Below are positions 19,300-33,262 of a stretch of DNA of 64,000 nucleotides, piece by piece; position 1 is the first letter of the stretch, and each line of letters begins with the position of its first letter. The notes under the pieces are model-generated. The model worked only from the letters and a program-made list of their open reading frames with translations, was not told the origin of the DNA and ran no database searches. The position numbers and the translations under genes are program-made. The DNA is taken from contig NZ_CP022278.1 of the NCBI RefSeq assembly GCF_002216145.1, positions 2,046,001 through 2,110,000 on the forward strand, read 5' to 3'. This DNA is from Neisseria chenwenguii. Lineage in GTDB: Bacteria; Pseudomonadota; Gammaproteobacteria; Burkholderiales; Neisseriaceae.

Positions 19300-20370
19300 T
19301 TACAAAGCCGCCAATACGGCATCGCCCATTTCGGAACAGGACACCGGTTTCGTGCCTTCTTCGTAAATATCGGCGGTGCGCAGGCCCTGCTCCAATACTT
19401 TCTGCACGGCGTTTTCGATTTGGCGCGCACGGGCTTCGTCGTTCAGGCTGTAACGCACCAGCATGGCGAGGGAGAGGATGGTGGCCAGCGGGTTGGCTTT
19501 GTTTTGTCCGGCGATGTCGGGTGCGGAGCCGTGGGAGGGTTCGTAGAGGCCTTTGTTGTTTTCATCAAGCGAGGCGGAGGGCAGCATGCCGATGGAACCC
19601 GTCAACATCGATGCTTGGTCGGAGAGGATGTCGCCGAAGATGTTGCCGGTGGCGATGACGTCAAACTGCTTGGGCGCGCGCACGAGCTGCATGGCGGCGT
19701 TGTCCACATACATATGGCTCAATTCGACGTCGGGATACTGTTTGCCCACTTCGTCGAAAATTTCGCGCCACAGCTCGGTGGTCTCCAAAACATTGGCCTT
19801 GCCGACCGAGCAGACTTTTTTGCTGCGTTTCTGCGCGGCTTGGAAGGCAACATGGGCGATGCGGCGGATTTCGCTTTCGCTGTATTTCATGGTGTTGAAG
19901 CCTTCGCGCTCGCCGTTTTCCAGCGTGCGGATGCCGCGCGGTTCGCCGAAGTAGATGTCGCCCGTCAGCTCGCGAACAATCAGAATATCCAAACCAGCAA
20001 CGACTTCGGGCTTGAGCGTGGAGGCGTTGGCCAATTCTTTATACAAAATGGCGGGGCGCAGATTGGCGAACAGGTTCAAATCCTTACGAATCGCCAACAG
20101 GCCGCGTTCGGGGCGCAGAGGGCGGTCGAGCTTGTCGTATTGCGGCGAACCGACCGCGCCGAGCAAAACGGCATCGGCTTTGCGGCAGAGGTTTTGGGTG
20201 AATTCGGGATAGGGCGAACCGTAGGCATCATAGGCTTCGCCGCCCAAAGGCGCATATTCGTAGGCAGCGTCGAGGCCGTCTGAAATCAGTTTGTCGAGCA
20301 CGCGTACGGCTTGGGCAACGATTTCGGGGCCGATGCCGTCGCCGCGTAAGATGGCGATTTGTTTGGTCAT
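19300..20370 (-). CDS. leuB: 3-isopropylmalate dehydrogenase
   Basis: LeuB oxidatively decarboxylates 3-isopropylmalate in leucine synthesis using NAD. The 356-aa sequence shows the nucleotide/substrate motifs [53 protein letters not shown] and the signature [26 protein letters not shown]. It starts at MTKQIAIL (20370), preceded by an AAGGAAA site; the upstream extension is non-homologous. It is the last gene of the leuC-leuD-yhcH-leuB cluster. Confidence 0.98.
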   Translation of the reverse strand: MTKQIAILRGDGIGPEIVAQAVRVLDKLISDGLDAAYEYAPLGGEAYDAYGSPYPEFTQNLCRKADAVLLGAVGSPQYDKLDRPLRPERGLLAIRKDLNLFANLRPAILYKELANASTLKPEVVAGLDILIVRELTGDIYFGEPRGIRTLENGEREGFNTMKYSESEIRRIAHVAFQAAQKRSKKVCSVGKANVLETTELWREIFDEVGKQYPDVELSHMYVDNAAMQLVRAPKQFDVIATGNIFGDILSDQASMLTGSIGMLPSASLDENNKGLYEPSHGSAPDIAGQNKANPLATILSLAMLVRYSLNDEARARQIENAVQKVLEQGLRTADIYEEGTKPVSCSEMGDAVLAAL

Positions 20371-20453
20371 TTTGGGTTTCCTTTGCAGTTGGAAAGGTTG
20401 GGTGAAACGTTTTTTCAGACGGCCTGAACGATAGTAATGCCGCCTGAAAATAT

Positions 20454-20915
20454 TCAAAGGCGGTGTCCTGCTGCGCGGATTTTAAACACGGCTTTGCGTA
20501 TGGTTGCTGCGCTGCCGACCAACGGAGCATGGGCGTCGTCGGGGAAAAACAGGGCGAATTCGCCGGGATGTAATTCGAACCAGGTTTCGCAGCCGCAGTC
20601 GAAAAATTCGATGTCGCGTTTTTCATCGTAGCCCAAGCCGTTTTCCAAGTGGCTTCTGTCTGCCCAGCCGTAGGCTTCCGCGCCGCTGAGGGGCACTTGG
20701 ATATCGATGTGTTTCAGATGCGCTTCGGGCTTGGCGGCTTCGCGGGCGCGCATGGGTTCGCGGCCGATGAAGAGGCGGATGTTGGGGTTGCCGGTTTCGA
20801 TTCGGCCGTCGGGCAGGGCGGCGAAATCCAGCGTTTGCAGCAGGCGGACGGCATCGGCGAAATCGGGATGCAGGAGGGCGTAGCGGCCGGCGTTGGCGAT
20901 GGTGTCGGTAATCAT
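20454..20915 (-). CDS. YhcH/YjgK/YiaL family cupin protein
   Basis: This 153-aa beta-barrel protein has family motifs [46 protein letters not shown] and IRKAVFKI. Members bind metal and are linked to sialic acid or sugar metabolism (YhcH, TabA-like), but some act in biofilm control. It sits between leuD and leuB, 60 and 83 bases from each, so it is probably co-transcribed with the leucine genes without an obvious link to that pathway. Confidence 0.88.
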   Translation of the reverse strand: MITDTIANAGRYALLHPDFADAVRLLQTLDFAALPDGRIETGNPNIRLFIGREPMRAREAAKPEAHLKHIDIQVPLSGAEAYGWADRSHLENGLGYDEKRDIEFFDCGCETWFELHPGEFALFFPDDAHAPLVGSAATIRKAVFKIRAAGHRL

Positions 20916-20929
20916 GGCGGGCGATGAAA

Positions 20930-20970
20930 AAGGCCGTCTGAAAATGTTCGGAGGGTTTTCAGACGGCCTG
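20930..20970. terminator. DUS inverted repeat between leuD and yhcH
   Basis: AAGGCCGTCTGAAAA and TTTTCAGACGGCCT lie between two same-strand genes, so the hairpin may attenuate rather than end transcription. Confidence 0.6.
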
Positions 20971-20975
20971 CGGTT

Positions 20976-21617
20976 TTATGCATTAAACAGCCACGGCTGG
21001 CTTTGGCGGCGTTGCGCTTCGAAGGCTTTAATGTCGTCGGCATGTTGCAGGGTGAGGCCGATTTCGTCGAGGCCGTTGAGCAGGCAGTGTTTGCGGTGTT
21101 CGGTGATGTCGAATTTGAACACTTCGCCGCTCGGGGTGGTGAGGCTCTGTTTTTCAAGGTCGATGGAAAGCTGATAGCCTTCGCTGGCTTCGACTTCTTT
21201 GAAGAGTTTGTCAACCTGTTCTTCGGTCAGAACAATGGGCAGCAGGCCGTTTTTGTAGCAGTTGTTGAAGAAGATGTCGGCAAACGAGGGGGCGATGACG
21301 GCGCGGAAGCCGTAGTCGTCGAGCGCCCACGGGGCGTGTTCGCGGGAGGAGCCGCAGCCGAAGTTTTTGCGCGTAAGCAGGATTTGCGCGCCCTGGTAGC
21401 GGGGCCGGTTGAGTGAAAAATCGGGATTGAGCGGACGTTTGCTGTTGTCCATGCCGGGTTCGCCGTGGTCGAGGTAGCGCCATTCGTCGAAGGCGTTGGG
21501 GCCGAAACCGGAGCGTTTGATGGATTTGAGAAACTGTTTGGGGATGATGGCGTCGGTATCGACGTTGGCGCGGTCGAGCGGGGCGACGAGCGCGGTGAGT
21601 TGGGTAAAGGCTTTCAT
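20976..21617 (-). CDS. leuD: 3-isopropylmalate dehydratase small subunit
   Basis: LeuD is the small subunit of isopropylmalate isomerase, pairing with LeuC. The 213-aa swivelling domain shows [19 protein letters not shown], the signature [20 protein letters not shown] and [17 protein letters not shown]. It starts at [14 protein letters not shown]. Unusually it is separated from leuC by about 1.4 kb containing three lipoprotein genes and a Correia-type remnant. Confidence 0.98.
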   Translation of the reverse strand: MKAFTQLTALVAPLDRANVDTDAIIPKQFLKSIKRSGFGPNAFDEWRYLDHGEPGMDNSKRPLNPDFSLNRPRYQGAQILLTRKNFGCGSSREHAPWALDDYGFRAVIAPSFADIFFNNCYKNGLLPIVLTEEQVDKLFKEVEASEGYQLSIDLEKQSLTTPSGEVFKFDITEHRKHCLLNGLDEIGLTLQHADDIKAFEAQRRQSQPWLFNA

Positions 21618-21658
21618 GGTTCCGGCCTGATGCTGTTGGAAAGGAGGGTTTTGCCGTA

Positions 21659-21692
21659 CCCCCGTTTTTTAAAACGGGTTAAAAAACGGGGG
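21659..21692 (-). terminator. Stem-loop after the first entericidin-like gene
   Basis: CCCCCGTTTTTTAA and TTAAAAAACGGGGG are a perfect 14-base inverted repeat with a six-base loop, lying between the small lipoprotein gene and leuD. It could terminate or attenuate reading into leuD. Confidence 0.65.
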
Positions 21693-21709
21693 TGTTTGCG
21701 GCTTTGGAA

Positions 21710-21847
21710 TTAATAGGATTTTGCACTTTCGGCTTTGTTGCTCATGGCGTCGGCGGCGGCGCTGACGTCTCTGCCCATGCCTGAAATGGTGTTGCAGGCG
21801 GAAAGCAGGGTCATGGCGGTCAAAGCGATCAATGCGAATTTTTTCAT
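21710..21847 (-). CDS. Entericidin-like lipoprotein, 45 aa
   Basis: MKKFALIALTAMTLLSAC is a lipoprotein signal with lipobox LSAC. The mature tail NTISGMGRDVSAAADAMS matches the entericidin A/B family pattern (CNTxxGxGxDVxxAG). Entericidins are small envelope lipoproteins linked to stress lysis in enterics; the function here is unknown. A good RBS (AAAGGAG) precedes. It is the closest of three such genes to leuD. Confidence 0.85.
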   Translation of the reverse strand: MKKFALIALTAMTLLSACNTISGMGRDVSAAADAMSNKAESAKSY

Positions 21848-22072
21848 GTTTTAAGCTCCTTTCGTTGATGGTACGGCTGCGGCGGGGCAATCCCTGCTGC
21901 AACCGTATGGCTTAATGATAGTCAGAGTTGGCGGAAATGACAAATATTGCGCTACGGACGGTAGGCCGTGCCGTTTGAAAGGTTTTCAGACGGCATGGGT
22001 TTGCTTACAAACTGCACGCTTGGGTAAACGTGCCTGTCTGAAACGCCGGTTTCTGCGCGTTCTGCGGCGTTT

Positions 22073-22279
22073 TTACAGGCGGTTGCGGATGCTGTCGATG
22101 CGGTCGCCGATTTCATGGCCTTTGCGTTTGATGCCGTCTCCGGCTTTGTCCAAACCGTGTTCGATGCGCTCGCCGGCGCGGTCGGTGTTACGGTCGGTGT
22201 CCATTCTGAGGCCGTCCATGGTGTCGCTGCAGGCGGTCAGGATGAGGGCGGTGGCAACGGTGATGAGGATGTGTTTCAT
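22073..22279 (-). CDS. Entericidin-like lipoprotein, 68 aa
   Basis: MKHILITVATALILTAC gives a lipoprotein signal with lipobox LTAC. The mature part repeats a D-R-x-G-E/D motif (DRAGERIEHGLDKAGDGIKRKGHEIGDRIDS), predicted to be an amphipathic helix. It resembles the neighbouring lipoprotein at 22599, especially the shared IEHGLDKA segment, and looks like a duplicated paralogue. RBS AAGGAAT precedes the start. Confidence 0.8.
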   Translation of the reverse strand: MKHILITVATALILTACSDTMDGLRMDTDRNTDRAGERIEHGLDKAGDGIKRKGHEIGDRIDSIRNRL

Positions 22280-22428
22280 GATTTGTATTCCTTAAAACAA
22301 AACGGGGTAATCACAAGCATTGGGTTCGTTTGCGCGGATTTTGTTCCGCGTTGCATCATGCCGTCTGAAAATCCGGTTGCTGAGCGTAGTCGAATCATTC
22401 AGACGGCATGGTATTTATGGTTTTGTTT

Positions 22429-22558
22429 TATAGTGAAATAAAATAAAAAAAGATACAAGGCGGCAAGGCGAAGACAGTACGGGTAGTACGGGACAGATGA
22501 ACTTGGCGCTCAGCGCCTTAGTGAATCGTCCTCTTCGAGCTCAGCCGCAGCCAACGAA
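22429..22558. mobile_element. Truncated Correia-type element
   Basis: The left end TATAGTGAAATAAAATAA and interior (GGCGGCAAGGCGAAGACAG, CTTGGCGCTCAGCGCC) match the full 157-bp copies at 29290, 60960 and 61824. The right terminal repeat is missing; the match ends at CAGCCAACGAA and runs into a DUS. Confidence 0.8.
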
Positions 22559-22598
22559 CCGGATTCGGTTTCAGACGGCTTGTAACAGCACAAACTGC

Positions 22599-22820
22599 TT
22601 ACTCGGTGGCGTTTTGCAGTCGTTCTCCGGCATTGGTAATGCTGCGGCCAACAGCATTGCCGCCGCGTTTGACGGCTTCTGCAGCTTTGTCGAGGCCGTG
22701 TTCAATGCCCGATTCGGCACGTTCGGCATGATAACCGGCATCTTCTTTTGCACCGTGCCAAGTGTTGGCGCAGGCAGCCAGAGCCAAGGCGAGCAGGGCA
22801 GGGATAATGATTTTTTTCAT
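22599..22820 (-). CDS. Entericidin-like lipoprotein, 73 aa
   Basis: MKKIIIPALLALALAAC is a lipoprotein signal with lipobox LAAC. The mature segment NTWHGAKEDAGYHAERAESGIEHGLDKAAEAVKRGGNAVG is an Ala/Gly/Glu-rich amphipathic helix related to the other two. It is the most leuC-proximal of the three. AAGGAAT precedes the start. Function unknown; an envelope-stress role by analogy only. Confidence 0.82.
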   Translation of the reverse strand: MKKIIIPALLALALAACANTWHGAKEDAGYHAERAESGIEHGLDKAAEAVKRGGNAVGRSITNAGERLQNATE

Positions 22821-23060
22821 GGTCGGATTCCTTATTAAGGTTAAACGGGGACGCAGTTGAATTTGAAACTGCTGCGGTACGGCATCTGCCAGCCGCTGAT
22901 ACGGCCGCAGCACTATCAGACCATTATCCGCTTGGGTTGGTTCCCGCTTCTGTTTTGTCATGCAGACTTGCTGCAAAGGCCGTCTGAAAATCCGGTTGCC
23001 GGGCAACGTCGAAGTACTTGTGCCGAGCGTAGTCGAAACATTCAGACGGCATGGTTTTAT

Positions 23061-24467
23061 TTACAAACTGCGCACGTCGGTAAAGTGTCCGGCCACGGCG
23101 GCGGCGGCGGCCATTGCGGGGCTGACCAGATGGGTGCGCCCGCCGTTGCCCTGACGGCCTTCGAAGTTGCGGTTGGACGTGGACGCGCAGCGCTCCTGCG
23201 GGGCGAGGCGGTCGGCGTTCATGGCAAGGCACATGGAGCAGCCGGGTTCGCGCCATTCGAAGCCTGCTTCGGTGAAGATTTTGTCCAAGCCTTCGCGCTC
23301 GGCTTGTTCTTTCACCAAGCCCGAGCCGGGTACGACCAGCACGCGGTTGACGTTGGCGGCTTTCAGACGGCCTTTGGCGACGGCGGCGGCTTCGCGCAAG
23401 TCCTCGATGCGGCTGTTGGTGCACGAGCCGATGAATACCACGTCCACGGGGATTTCGTTCAAAGGCGTACCGGCCTGCAAACCCATGTATTCCAAGGCTC
23501 TTTCCATACCGCTGCGTTTGACGGGGTCGGTTTCGTCGGCAGGGTTCGGCACTTTGCCGTCCACACCCAAGACCATTTCGGGCGACGTCCCCCAAGTTAC
23601 CTGCGGCTCGATGTCTTCGGCTTTGAAGCAGTAAACCTTGTCGAACTGCGCGCCTTCGTCGGAAACCAGCGTGCGCCAGTAGGCTACGGCTTTGTCCCAG
23701 TTTTCGCCTTTGGGTGCGAGCGGTTTGTCCTTCACATAGTTGATCGTGGTTTGGTCAACCGCAACGATGCCCGAACGTGCGCCGGCTTCAATGGCCATGT
23801 TGCACAGGGTCATTCGGCCTTCCATCGACAGGCTGCGGATGGCTTCGCCGCCGAATTCGATGGCATAGCCCGTACCGCCCGCCGTACCGATTTGGCCGAT
23901 AATATATAAAGCCACATCTTTGGCGGTTACGCCTTTTTTCAGACGGCCTTCCACTGCAATCAGCATGGATTTGGACTTTTTGGCGGTAATGCATTGGGTC
24001 GCCATGGTGTGTTCGACTTCGGACGTACCGATTCCGTGCGCCAACGCGCCGAACGCGCCGTGGGTGGAGGTATGCGAATCGCCGCAGACCACGGTCATGC
24101 CGGGCAGCGTCGCGCCCTGTTCGGGACCCATGACATGAACGATGCCTTGGCCTTTGTCCATAAACGGAAAATAGGCCAGCGCGCCGAATTCTTTGATGTT
24201 TTTGTCCAAAGTATCGACCTGCAGCTTGGAAATCGGATCTTGGATGCCTTTATCCCAGTTGTCGGTGGGGGTGTTGTGGTCGGCAGTGGAGACGACGCTG
24301 TCGATGCGCCAAAGTTTGCGGCCGGCCATTTTTAAGCCTTCAAAGGCTTGCGGGCTGGTCACTTCGTGTACCAGATGGCGGTCGATGTAGAGCAGAACCG
24401 TGCCGTCTTCTTCTTCGCGGACGATGTGGCTGTTCCAGAGTTTGTCGTAGAGGGTTTGCGGGTTCAT
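23061..24467 (-). CDS. leuC: 3-isopropylmalate dehydratase large subunit
   Basis: This 468-aa aconitase-family enzyme isomerises isopropylmalate with LeuD and carries a [4Fe-4S] cluster. The cluster cysteines are visible in [18 protein letters not shown] and [15 protein letters not shown]. The substrate region [30 protein letters not shown] is intact. It starts at [14 protein letters not shown]. An internal DUS codes for part of [11 protein letters not shown]. It leads the leucine cluster, with a 240-base upstream gap shared with divergent gshA. Confidence 0.98.
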   Translation of the reverse strand: MNPQTLYDKLWNSHIVREEEDGTVLLYIDRHLVHEVTSPQAFEGLKMAGRKLWRIDSVVSTADHNTPTDNWDKGIQDPISKLQVDTLDKNIKEFGALAYFPFMDKGQGIVHVMGPEQGATLPGMTVVCGDSHTSTHGAFGALAHGIGTSEVEHTMATQCITAKKSKSMLIAVEGRLKKGVTAKDVALYIIGQIGTAGGTGYAIEFGGEAIRSLSMEGRMTLCNMAIEAGARSGIVAVDQTTINYVKDKPLAPKGENWDKAVAYWRTLVSDEGAQFDKVYCFKAEDIEPQVTWGTSPEMVLGVDGKVPNPADETDPVKRSGMERALEYMGLQAGTPLNEIPVDVVFIGSCTNSRIEDLREAAAVAKGRLKAANVNRVLVVPGSGLVKEQAEREGLDKIFTEAGFEWREPGCSMCLAMNADRLAPQERCASTSNRNFEGRQGNGGRTHLVSPAMAAAAAVAGHFTDVRSL

Positions 24468-24710
24468 GATGTTTTTCAGATTTATAAAATAGCGGTTAAC
24501 GGTCGGATATTAGTCCGATTGGTTGGAGAATGCAACAAGATTTGTCCAATTTTTTGATTGTTGACAATATATGCTGTTTGAAATGATAAAAATTAGACAT
24601 TTTGTAGAATTTCAGACGGCCTGATGCCGTTTGTAAGCCAAACGGCTACTTGTCGGAATATAGAGAAAAGCACTATCATGCCGCCATTCGTTTTCTGAAA
24701 GGACAATACG

Positions 24711-26063
24711 ATGAAATTGGCAGTAATCGCGCCGGAGCATGCCGGAGAGATTCGGGAATTTGAAAAAGTTATTTTGGGCAACTACGCGAAAATCGAAGCA
24801 TGGTTCCGCGAGCAATGGAAGACGCACCGCCCGCCGTTTTACGGCTCGGTCGACATCCGCAACGCGGGTTACAAAATGGCTTCCATCGATATGAATCTGT
24901 TCCCCGGCGGCTTCAACAATCTGAACCCCAATTTCATCCCGCTGGCGGCGGTCGCAGCGCAGGATGCCGTCCAGCGCGCCTGCGAATCGGCAAAATCGGT
25001 GTTGATTGTGCCGGAAAACCATACCCGCAACACGTTTTACCTGCAAAACGTGTTTGCTTTGAGCGGGATTCTGCGTTCGGCGGGTTATGAAGTGCGCTTG
25101 GGCAGCCTGAACCCCGAAATTACCGGGCCGACCGAATTGGAAACGGCGCTGGGGGATAAAATCCTTCTTGAGCCGCTGTTGCGCACCCGCGATCGCGTGC
25201 ATTTGGCTGACGGCTTTTCGCCGTGTGTCGTGTTGTTAAACAACGACTTGTCGGCGGGTGTGCCCGAGATTTTGAAAGGCGTGGAACAAACTGTACTTCC
25301 CCCGCTACACGGCGGTTGGACAACCCGCCGCAAAACCGCGCATTTCACAGCTTACGACCAAGTTGCCTCTGAGTTCGCCGAATTAATCGGCATCGACGAG
25401 TGGCAGATTAATCCCTATTTTGAAAAAATCGGCGGCTTGGATTTTCAAGAACGCGAGGGCGAGGAGGCTTTGGCTGAAGCGGTGGAGCGGATGCTGGCGA
25501 AAATTCAGGCCAAATATGACGAAAAAGGCATCACCGATAAGCCGTTTGTGATTGTCAAAGCCGATGCGGGCACTTACGGTATGGGCGTGATGAGCGTGAA
25601 ATCCGCCGATGAAGTGCGCGGTTTGAACCGCAAAAACCGCAACAAAATGGCGAAAGTCAAAGAAGGCTTGGAAGTCAGCGAAGTCATTGTTCAGGAAGGG
25701 ATTTATACCTACGAAACGCTGGGCGGCGCGGTGTCCGAACCTGTGGTTTATATGATGGACCGTTTTGTCATCGGCGGCTTTTACCGCGTTCACGAAGGAC
25801 GCGGTGCGGATGAAAACCTCAACGCCGGCGGCATGGTGTTTGTGCCGCTGTCCAACAGCATTCCGACCGGCAACGGCGACGACGCGCCCGAATCCCCTGA
25901 AGCTTGCAAACGCGTGTTCGAGCAATGGGATTCGCTGGGTATGCCGCGTTCCGACCAAGACTGCGACATCGACAACCAACACAACCGCCTCTACGTTTAC
26001 GGCGTGATGGCGCGGCTGTCGCTGTTGGCGGCATCGCTGGAATTGGAACAAACCGCAGCTTGA
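24711..26063 (+). CDS. gshA: Glutamate-cysteine ligase
   Basis: GshA catalyses the first committed step of glutathione synthesis. This 450-aa protein belongs to the proteobacterial type distinct from E. coli GshA: IRNAGYKMASIDMNLFPGGFNNLN, PENHTRNTFYLQNV, LLNNDLSAGVPEIL, VKADAGTYGMGVMSV and DENLNAGGMVFVPLSNSIP. The ATG follows GAAAGGACAATACG. Divergent from leuC. Neisseria rely on high glutathione levels against oxidative killing (general knowledge). Confidence 0.93.
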   Translation: MKLAVIAPEHAGEIREFEKVILGNYAKIEAWFREQWKTHRPPFYGSVDIRNAGYKMASIDMNLFPGGFNNLNPNFIPLAAVAAQDAVQRACESAKSVLIVPENHTRNTFYLQNVFALSGILRSAGYEVRLGSLNPEITGPTELETALGDKILLEPLLRTRDRVHLADGFSPCVVLLNNDLSAGVPEILKGVEQTVLPPLHGGWTTRRKTAHFTAYDQVASEFAELIGIDEWQINPYFEKIGGLDFQEREGEEALAEAVERMLAKIQAKYDEKGITDKPFVIVKADAGTYGMGVMSVKSADEVRGLNRKNRNKMAKVKEGLEVSEVIVQEGIYTYETLGGAVSEPVVYMMDRFVIGGFYRVHEGRGADENLNAGGMVFVPLSNSIPTGNGDDAPESPEACKRVFEQWDSLGMPRSDQDCDIDNQHNRLYVYGVMARLSLLAASLELEQTAA

Positions 26064-26106
26064 GGCCGTCTGAAAAAGAAAAATCAGTTCGCTGAAATCG
26101 GCTTGA

Positions 26107-26157
26107 ATGCCGTCTGAATGCTCCAACGTTGCTCAGCAACCGGGTTTTCAGACGGCA
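26107..26157. terminator. DUS hairpin with a GCTCAGCAACCGG insert
   Basis: ATGCCGTCTGAA and TTCAGACGGCAT bracket a spacer that contains the TTGCTCAGCAACCGG motif seen in other DUS hairpins here. It lies after gshA with further DUS pairs up to 26236. Confidence 0.65.
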
Positions 26158-26285
26158 TTTGGTTTAGACGGCAGGTGGGGGCAAAGTCTCAGGCCGTCTG
26201 AAGTCTCCCCGACACCGACCGTTTTCAGACGGCCTTCCCGTATCCCGACCACCCGTCGGCGAAATAGCCCGCAAGGGCAGTCTTA

Positions 26286-26294
26286 TGCTAAAAT
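26286..26294 (+). promoter_or_regulatory. Extended -10 element of gyrA
   Basis: TGCTAAAAT forms an extended -10 box about 37 bases before the gyrA ATG. No convincing -35 box is present, as is common with extended -10 promoters. Confidence 0.45.
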
Positions 26295-26330
26295 ACACGC
26301 TTATTTTTGCCACCGGAAATTCAGAATATT

Positions 26331-29144
<2,814 letters not shown>

Positions 29145-29168
29145 GGCTGTATTTCTGATTTCCCGATA

Positions 29169-29222
29169 AAAGGCCGTCTGAAAAAGTTTTACTGCGTGTG
29201 CAGGCTTTTTCAGGCGGCCTTT
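29169..29222 (+). terminator. gyrA terminator with one degenerate DUS arm
   Basis: AAAGGCCGTCTGAAAAAG pairs with CTTTTTCAGGCGGCCTTT; the second arm has one mismatch to the uptake core. A T-run follows. Confidence 0.8.
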
Positions 29223-29289
29223 TATTACACCTGAATTGTCAACAATCAGCCTTGAGGCCGTCTGAAAATGCTATAATTCCCCGCGTGAT

Positions 29290-29446
29290 TATAGTGAAAT
29301 AAAATAAGAAAGATACAAGGTGGCAAGGCGCAGACAGTACGGGCAGTACGGGACAGATGAACTTGGCGCTTCAGCGCCTTAGCGAATCGTCCTTTTTGAG
29401 CCCGGCCGCAGCCAACGAAGTAGATTTTTTATTTTAATTCACTATA
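29290..29446. mobile_element. Correia-type element, 157 bp
   Basis: Bounded by TATAGTGAAATAAAATAAG and AATTCACTATA, with internal CTTGGCGCTTCAGCGCCTTAG and GCCGCAGCCAACGAAG. It occupies most of the gyrA-29520 gap, which contains no gene. Confidence 0.88.
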
Positions 29447-29519
29447 TTTTTCAGACGGCCTGAAGTTTTCTCTTCCCAACCGCCTGATTCTAAAAACCAA
29501 CCTCGATAAGGATTTCGCA

Positions 29520-29795
29520 ATGAGCAGCAATTCAGTCGTTACCGTCATCGGCAAAGACCGTGTCGGCATTGTTTATGATGTTTCAAAAATTCTGGCGGAA
29601 AATCAGATCAATATCGTCAACATCAGCCAGCAGTTGATGGATGATTTTTTTACCATGATCATTTTGGTCGATACGTCGAAATGTCCGAAGTCGCGGCAGG
29701 AGGTTTTGGATCTGCTGGCTGAAGAGGGCAAGAAACTCGCGCTCGACATCCGTCTGCAAAATGAAGAAATTTTCCGTGCCATGCACCGTATTTGA
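29520..29795 (+). CDS. ACT domain-containing protein (UPF0237)
   Basis: The 91-aa protein is a single ACT domain (SVVTVIGKDRVGIVYDVSKILAENQINIVNISQQLMDDFFTMIILVD), a small-molecule sensing fold. It is always found next to the PFL/UPF0210 protein, which starts 16 bases downstream here, suggesting the two form a functional pair. AAGGATTTCGCA precedes the ATG. Ligand unknown; members are sometimes annotated as glycine-cleavage regulators on weak grounds. Confidence 0.9.
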   Translation: MSSNSVVTVIGKDRVGIVYDVSKILAENQINIVNISQQLMDDFFTMIILVDTSKCPKSRQEVLDLLAEEGKKLALDIRLQNEEIFRAMHRI

Positions 29796-29811
29796 TGAGG
29801 CTGTCTGAAAA

Positions 29812-31170
29812 ATGAGCATTCAATCCAACGAGATTTTAGAAACCGTCAAAATGGTGTCCGACCAGAATTTTGACGTGCGCACCATTACCATCGGCATTGA
29901 TCTGCACGACTGCATCAGCCGCGATATTGACGAGTTAAACCGCAATATTTTCAATAAAATCACCACCGTAGGCAAAGACTTGGTGGCAACGGCGAAACAC
30001 CTTTCCGCCAAATACGGTGTACCGATTGTCAACCAGCGCATTTCGGTGACTCCGATTGCGCAGATTGCAGCGGCCACGGGTGCGGATTCGTATGTGAGCG
30101 TGGCGCAGACTTTGGACAAAGCCGCAAAAGCCATCGGCGTGTCGTTTATCGGCGGCTTTTCCGCGCTGGTGCAGAAAGGCATGTCGCCTGCCGACGAAAT
30201 CCTGATCCGCTCGATTCCCGAGGCAATGAAAACTACCGACATCGTGTGCAGTTCCATCAACATCGGCAGCACGCGCGCGGGCATTAATATGGACGCGGTA
30301 CGGCTCGCGGGCGGGACCATCAAGAAAACGGCAGAAATCACGCCCGAGGGCTTCGGTTGCGCGAAAATTGTCGTCTTCTGCAACGCCGTGGAAGACAATC
30401 CCTTTATGGCGGGTGCGTTTCACGGCTCGGGTGAGGCCGATGCCGTCATCAACGTTGGTGTTTCCGGCCCGGGGGTGGTTCAGGCTGCGCTGCAAAACTG
30501 TGCGGAAAGCGACGATTTGACGCAAATCGCCGAAGTTGTAAAGAAAACCGCGTTTAAAATTACCCGCGTCGGCGAGTTAATCGGCCACGAAGCGGCGAAA
30601 ATGCTCGGCATTCCGTTCGGTATTCTCGACCTTTCGCTCGCGCCTACGCCCGCCGTCGGCGATTCCGTCGCCCGCATCCTCGAATCCATGGGCTTGAGCG
30701 TCTGCGGCACGCACGGCACCACCGCCGCGCTGGCGCTGTTGAACGACGCCGTGAAAAAGGGCGGCATGATGGCTTCTTCTGCCGTCGGCGGCTTAAGCGG
30801 TGCGTTTATCCCCGTTTCCGAAGACGAAGGTATGATTGCCGCCGCCGAATCGGGCATCCTCACGTTGGATAAACTCGAGGCCATGACTGCCGTCTGCTCC
30901 GTCGGTTTGGACATGATTGCCGTGCCGGGCGACACTTCCGCCGCCACCGTTTCGGGCATCATCGCCGACGAAGCCGCCATCGGCATGATCAACAGCAAAA
31001 CCACCGCTGTGCGCATCATTCCGGTAACCGGCAAAGGCGTGGGTGAAAGCGTCGAATTCGGCGGCCTCTTGGGCTACGCACCGATTATGCCGGTGAAAGC
31101 AGGCAGCTGCGAAGTTTTCGTCAAACGCGGCGGGCGCATCCCCGCGCCGGTGCAGTCGATGAAAAACTGA
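29812..31170 (+). CDS. PFL family protein (UPF0210/DUF711)
   Basis: This 452-aa conserved protein belongs to the DUF711/PFL-like family, which has a fold related to pyruvate formate-lyase but no established activity. Recognisable segments are [81 protein letters not shown] and a C-terminal PAPVQSMKN. It is paired with the ACT protein 16 bases upstream and shares its operon. A DUS hairpin ends the unit. Confidence 0.92.
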   Translation: MSIQSNEILETVKMVSDQNFDVRTITIGIDLHDCISRDIDELNRNIFNKITTVGKDLVATAKHLSAKYGVPIVNQRISVTPIAQIAAATGADSYVSVAQTLDKAAKAIGVSFIGGFSALVQKGMSPADEILIRSIPEAMKTTDIVCSSINIGSTRAGINMDAVRLAGGTIKKTAEITPEGFGCAKIVVFCNAVEDNPFMAGAFHGSGEADAVINVGVSGPGVVQAALQNCAESDDLTQIAEVVKKTAFKITRVGELIGHEAAKMLGIPFGILDLSLAPTPAVGDSVARILESMGLSVCGTHGTTAALALLNDAVKKGGMMASSAVGGLSGAFIPVSEDEGMIAAAESGILTLDKLEAMTAVCSVGLDMIAVPGDTSAATVSGIIADEAAIGMINSKTTAVRIIPVTGKGVGESVEFGGLLGYAPIMPVKAGSCEVFVKRGGRIPAPVQSMKN

Positions 31171-31190
31171 TTGTTTTGAAACGAGATACA

Positions 31191-31243
31191 GGCCGTCTGA
31201 AAATCCGGTTGCCGGGCGCAGCCGGTGTTTTCAGACGGCCTTT
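31191..31243. terminator. DUS hairpin with CCGGTTGCCGGGC insert
   Basis: GGCCGTCTGAAAA and TTTTCAGACGGCC bracket CCGGTTGCCGGGCGCAGCCGG, which itself can fold. It follows the PFL gene. Confidence 0.7.
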
Positions 31244-31333
31244 TGTGTTTGCCTGTGCACAAAATTCAAGCTGTCCCAAACCCAGTTTTCAGTTAGAATC
31301 AGCTCGTTTGAGAACTGTTTTGAGAGTGAAGAA

Positions 31334-33010
<1,677 letters not shown>

Positions 33011-33033
33011 TTTGCTGATTGAGCAGCACAAAG

Positions 33034-33174
33034 CAGGCCGTCTGAAAAAGCAAACCCGCTTTTCAGGCAGCCTGACAACCGATAAAGGCCGTCTGAAAAC
33101 GACGGGCCATTTCAGCCCGTCCCGTTTTTCACAGACCGCTTTTCAGACGGCCTAAACCAGATAGGCCGTCTGAA
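33034..33174. repeat. Cluster of uptake sequences and degenerate copies
   Basis: Three perfect GCCGTCTGAA cores, one inverse TTCAGACGGC and a degenerate TTCAGGCAGCC lie in 140 bases. They form alternative hairpins between ettA and the next gene. Confidence 0.8.
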
Positions 33175-33178
33175 AAAA

Positions 33179-33211
33179 CAAAGGCTGTTACACCGCGCGG
33201 TAACAGCCTTT
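33179..33211 (+). terminator. Non-DUS stem-loop terminator
   Basis: AAAGGCTGTTA and TAACAGCCTTT pair around CACCGCGCGG. It lies upstream of the chimeric gene at 33263. Confidence 0.7.
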
Positions 33212-33262
33212 CACACCGCCGCATAAGCCAACCCCTTTAAAATAAAACCAACATTCCCGCCC

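Noticed and set aside
22857..23909. 350-codon frame antisense to leuC
   Set aside because: Shadow of leuC and adjacent DUS sequence; no recognisable domain.
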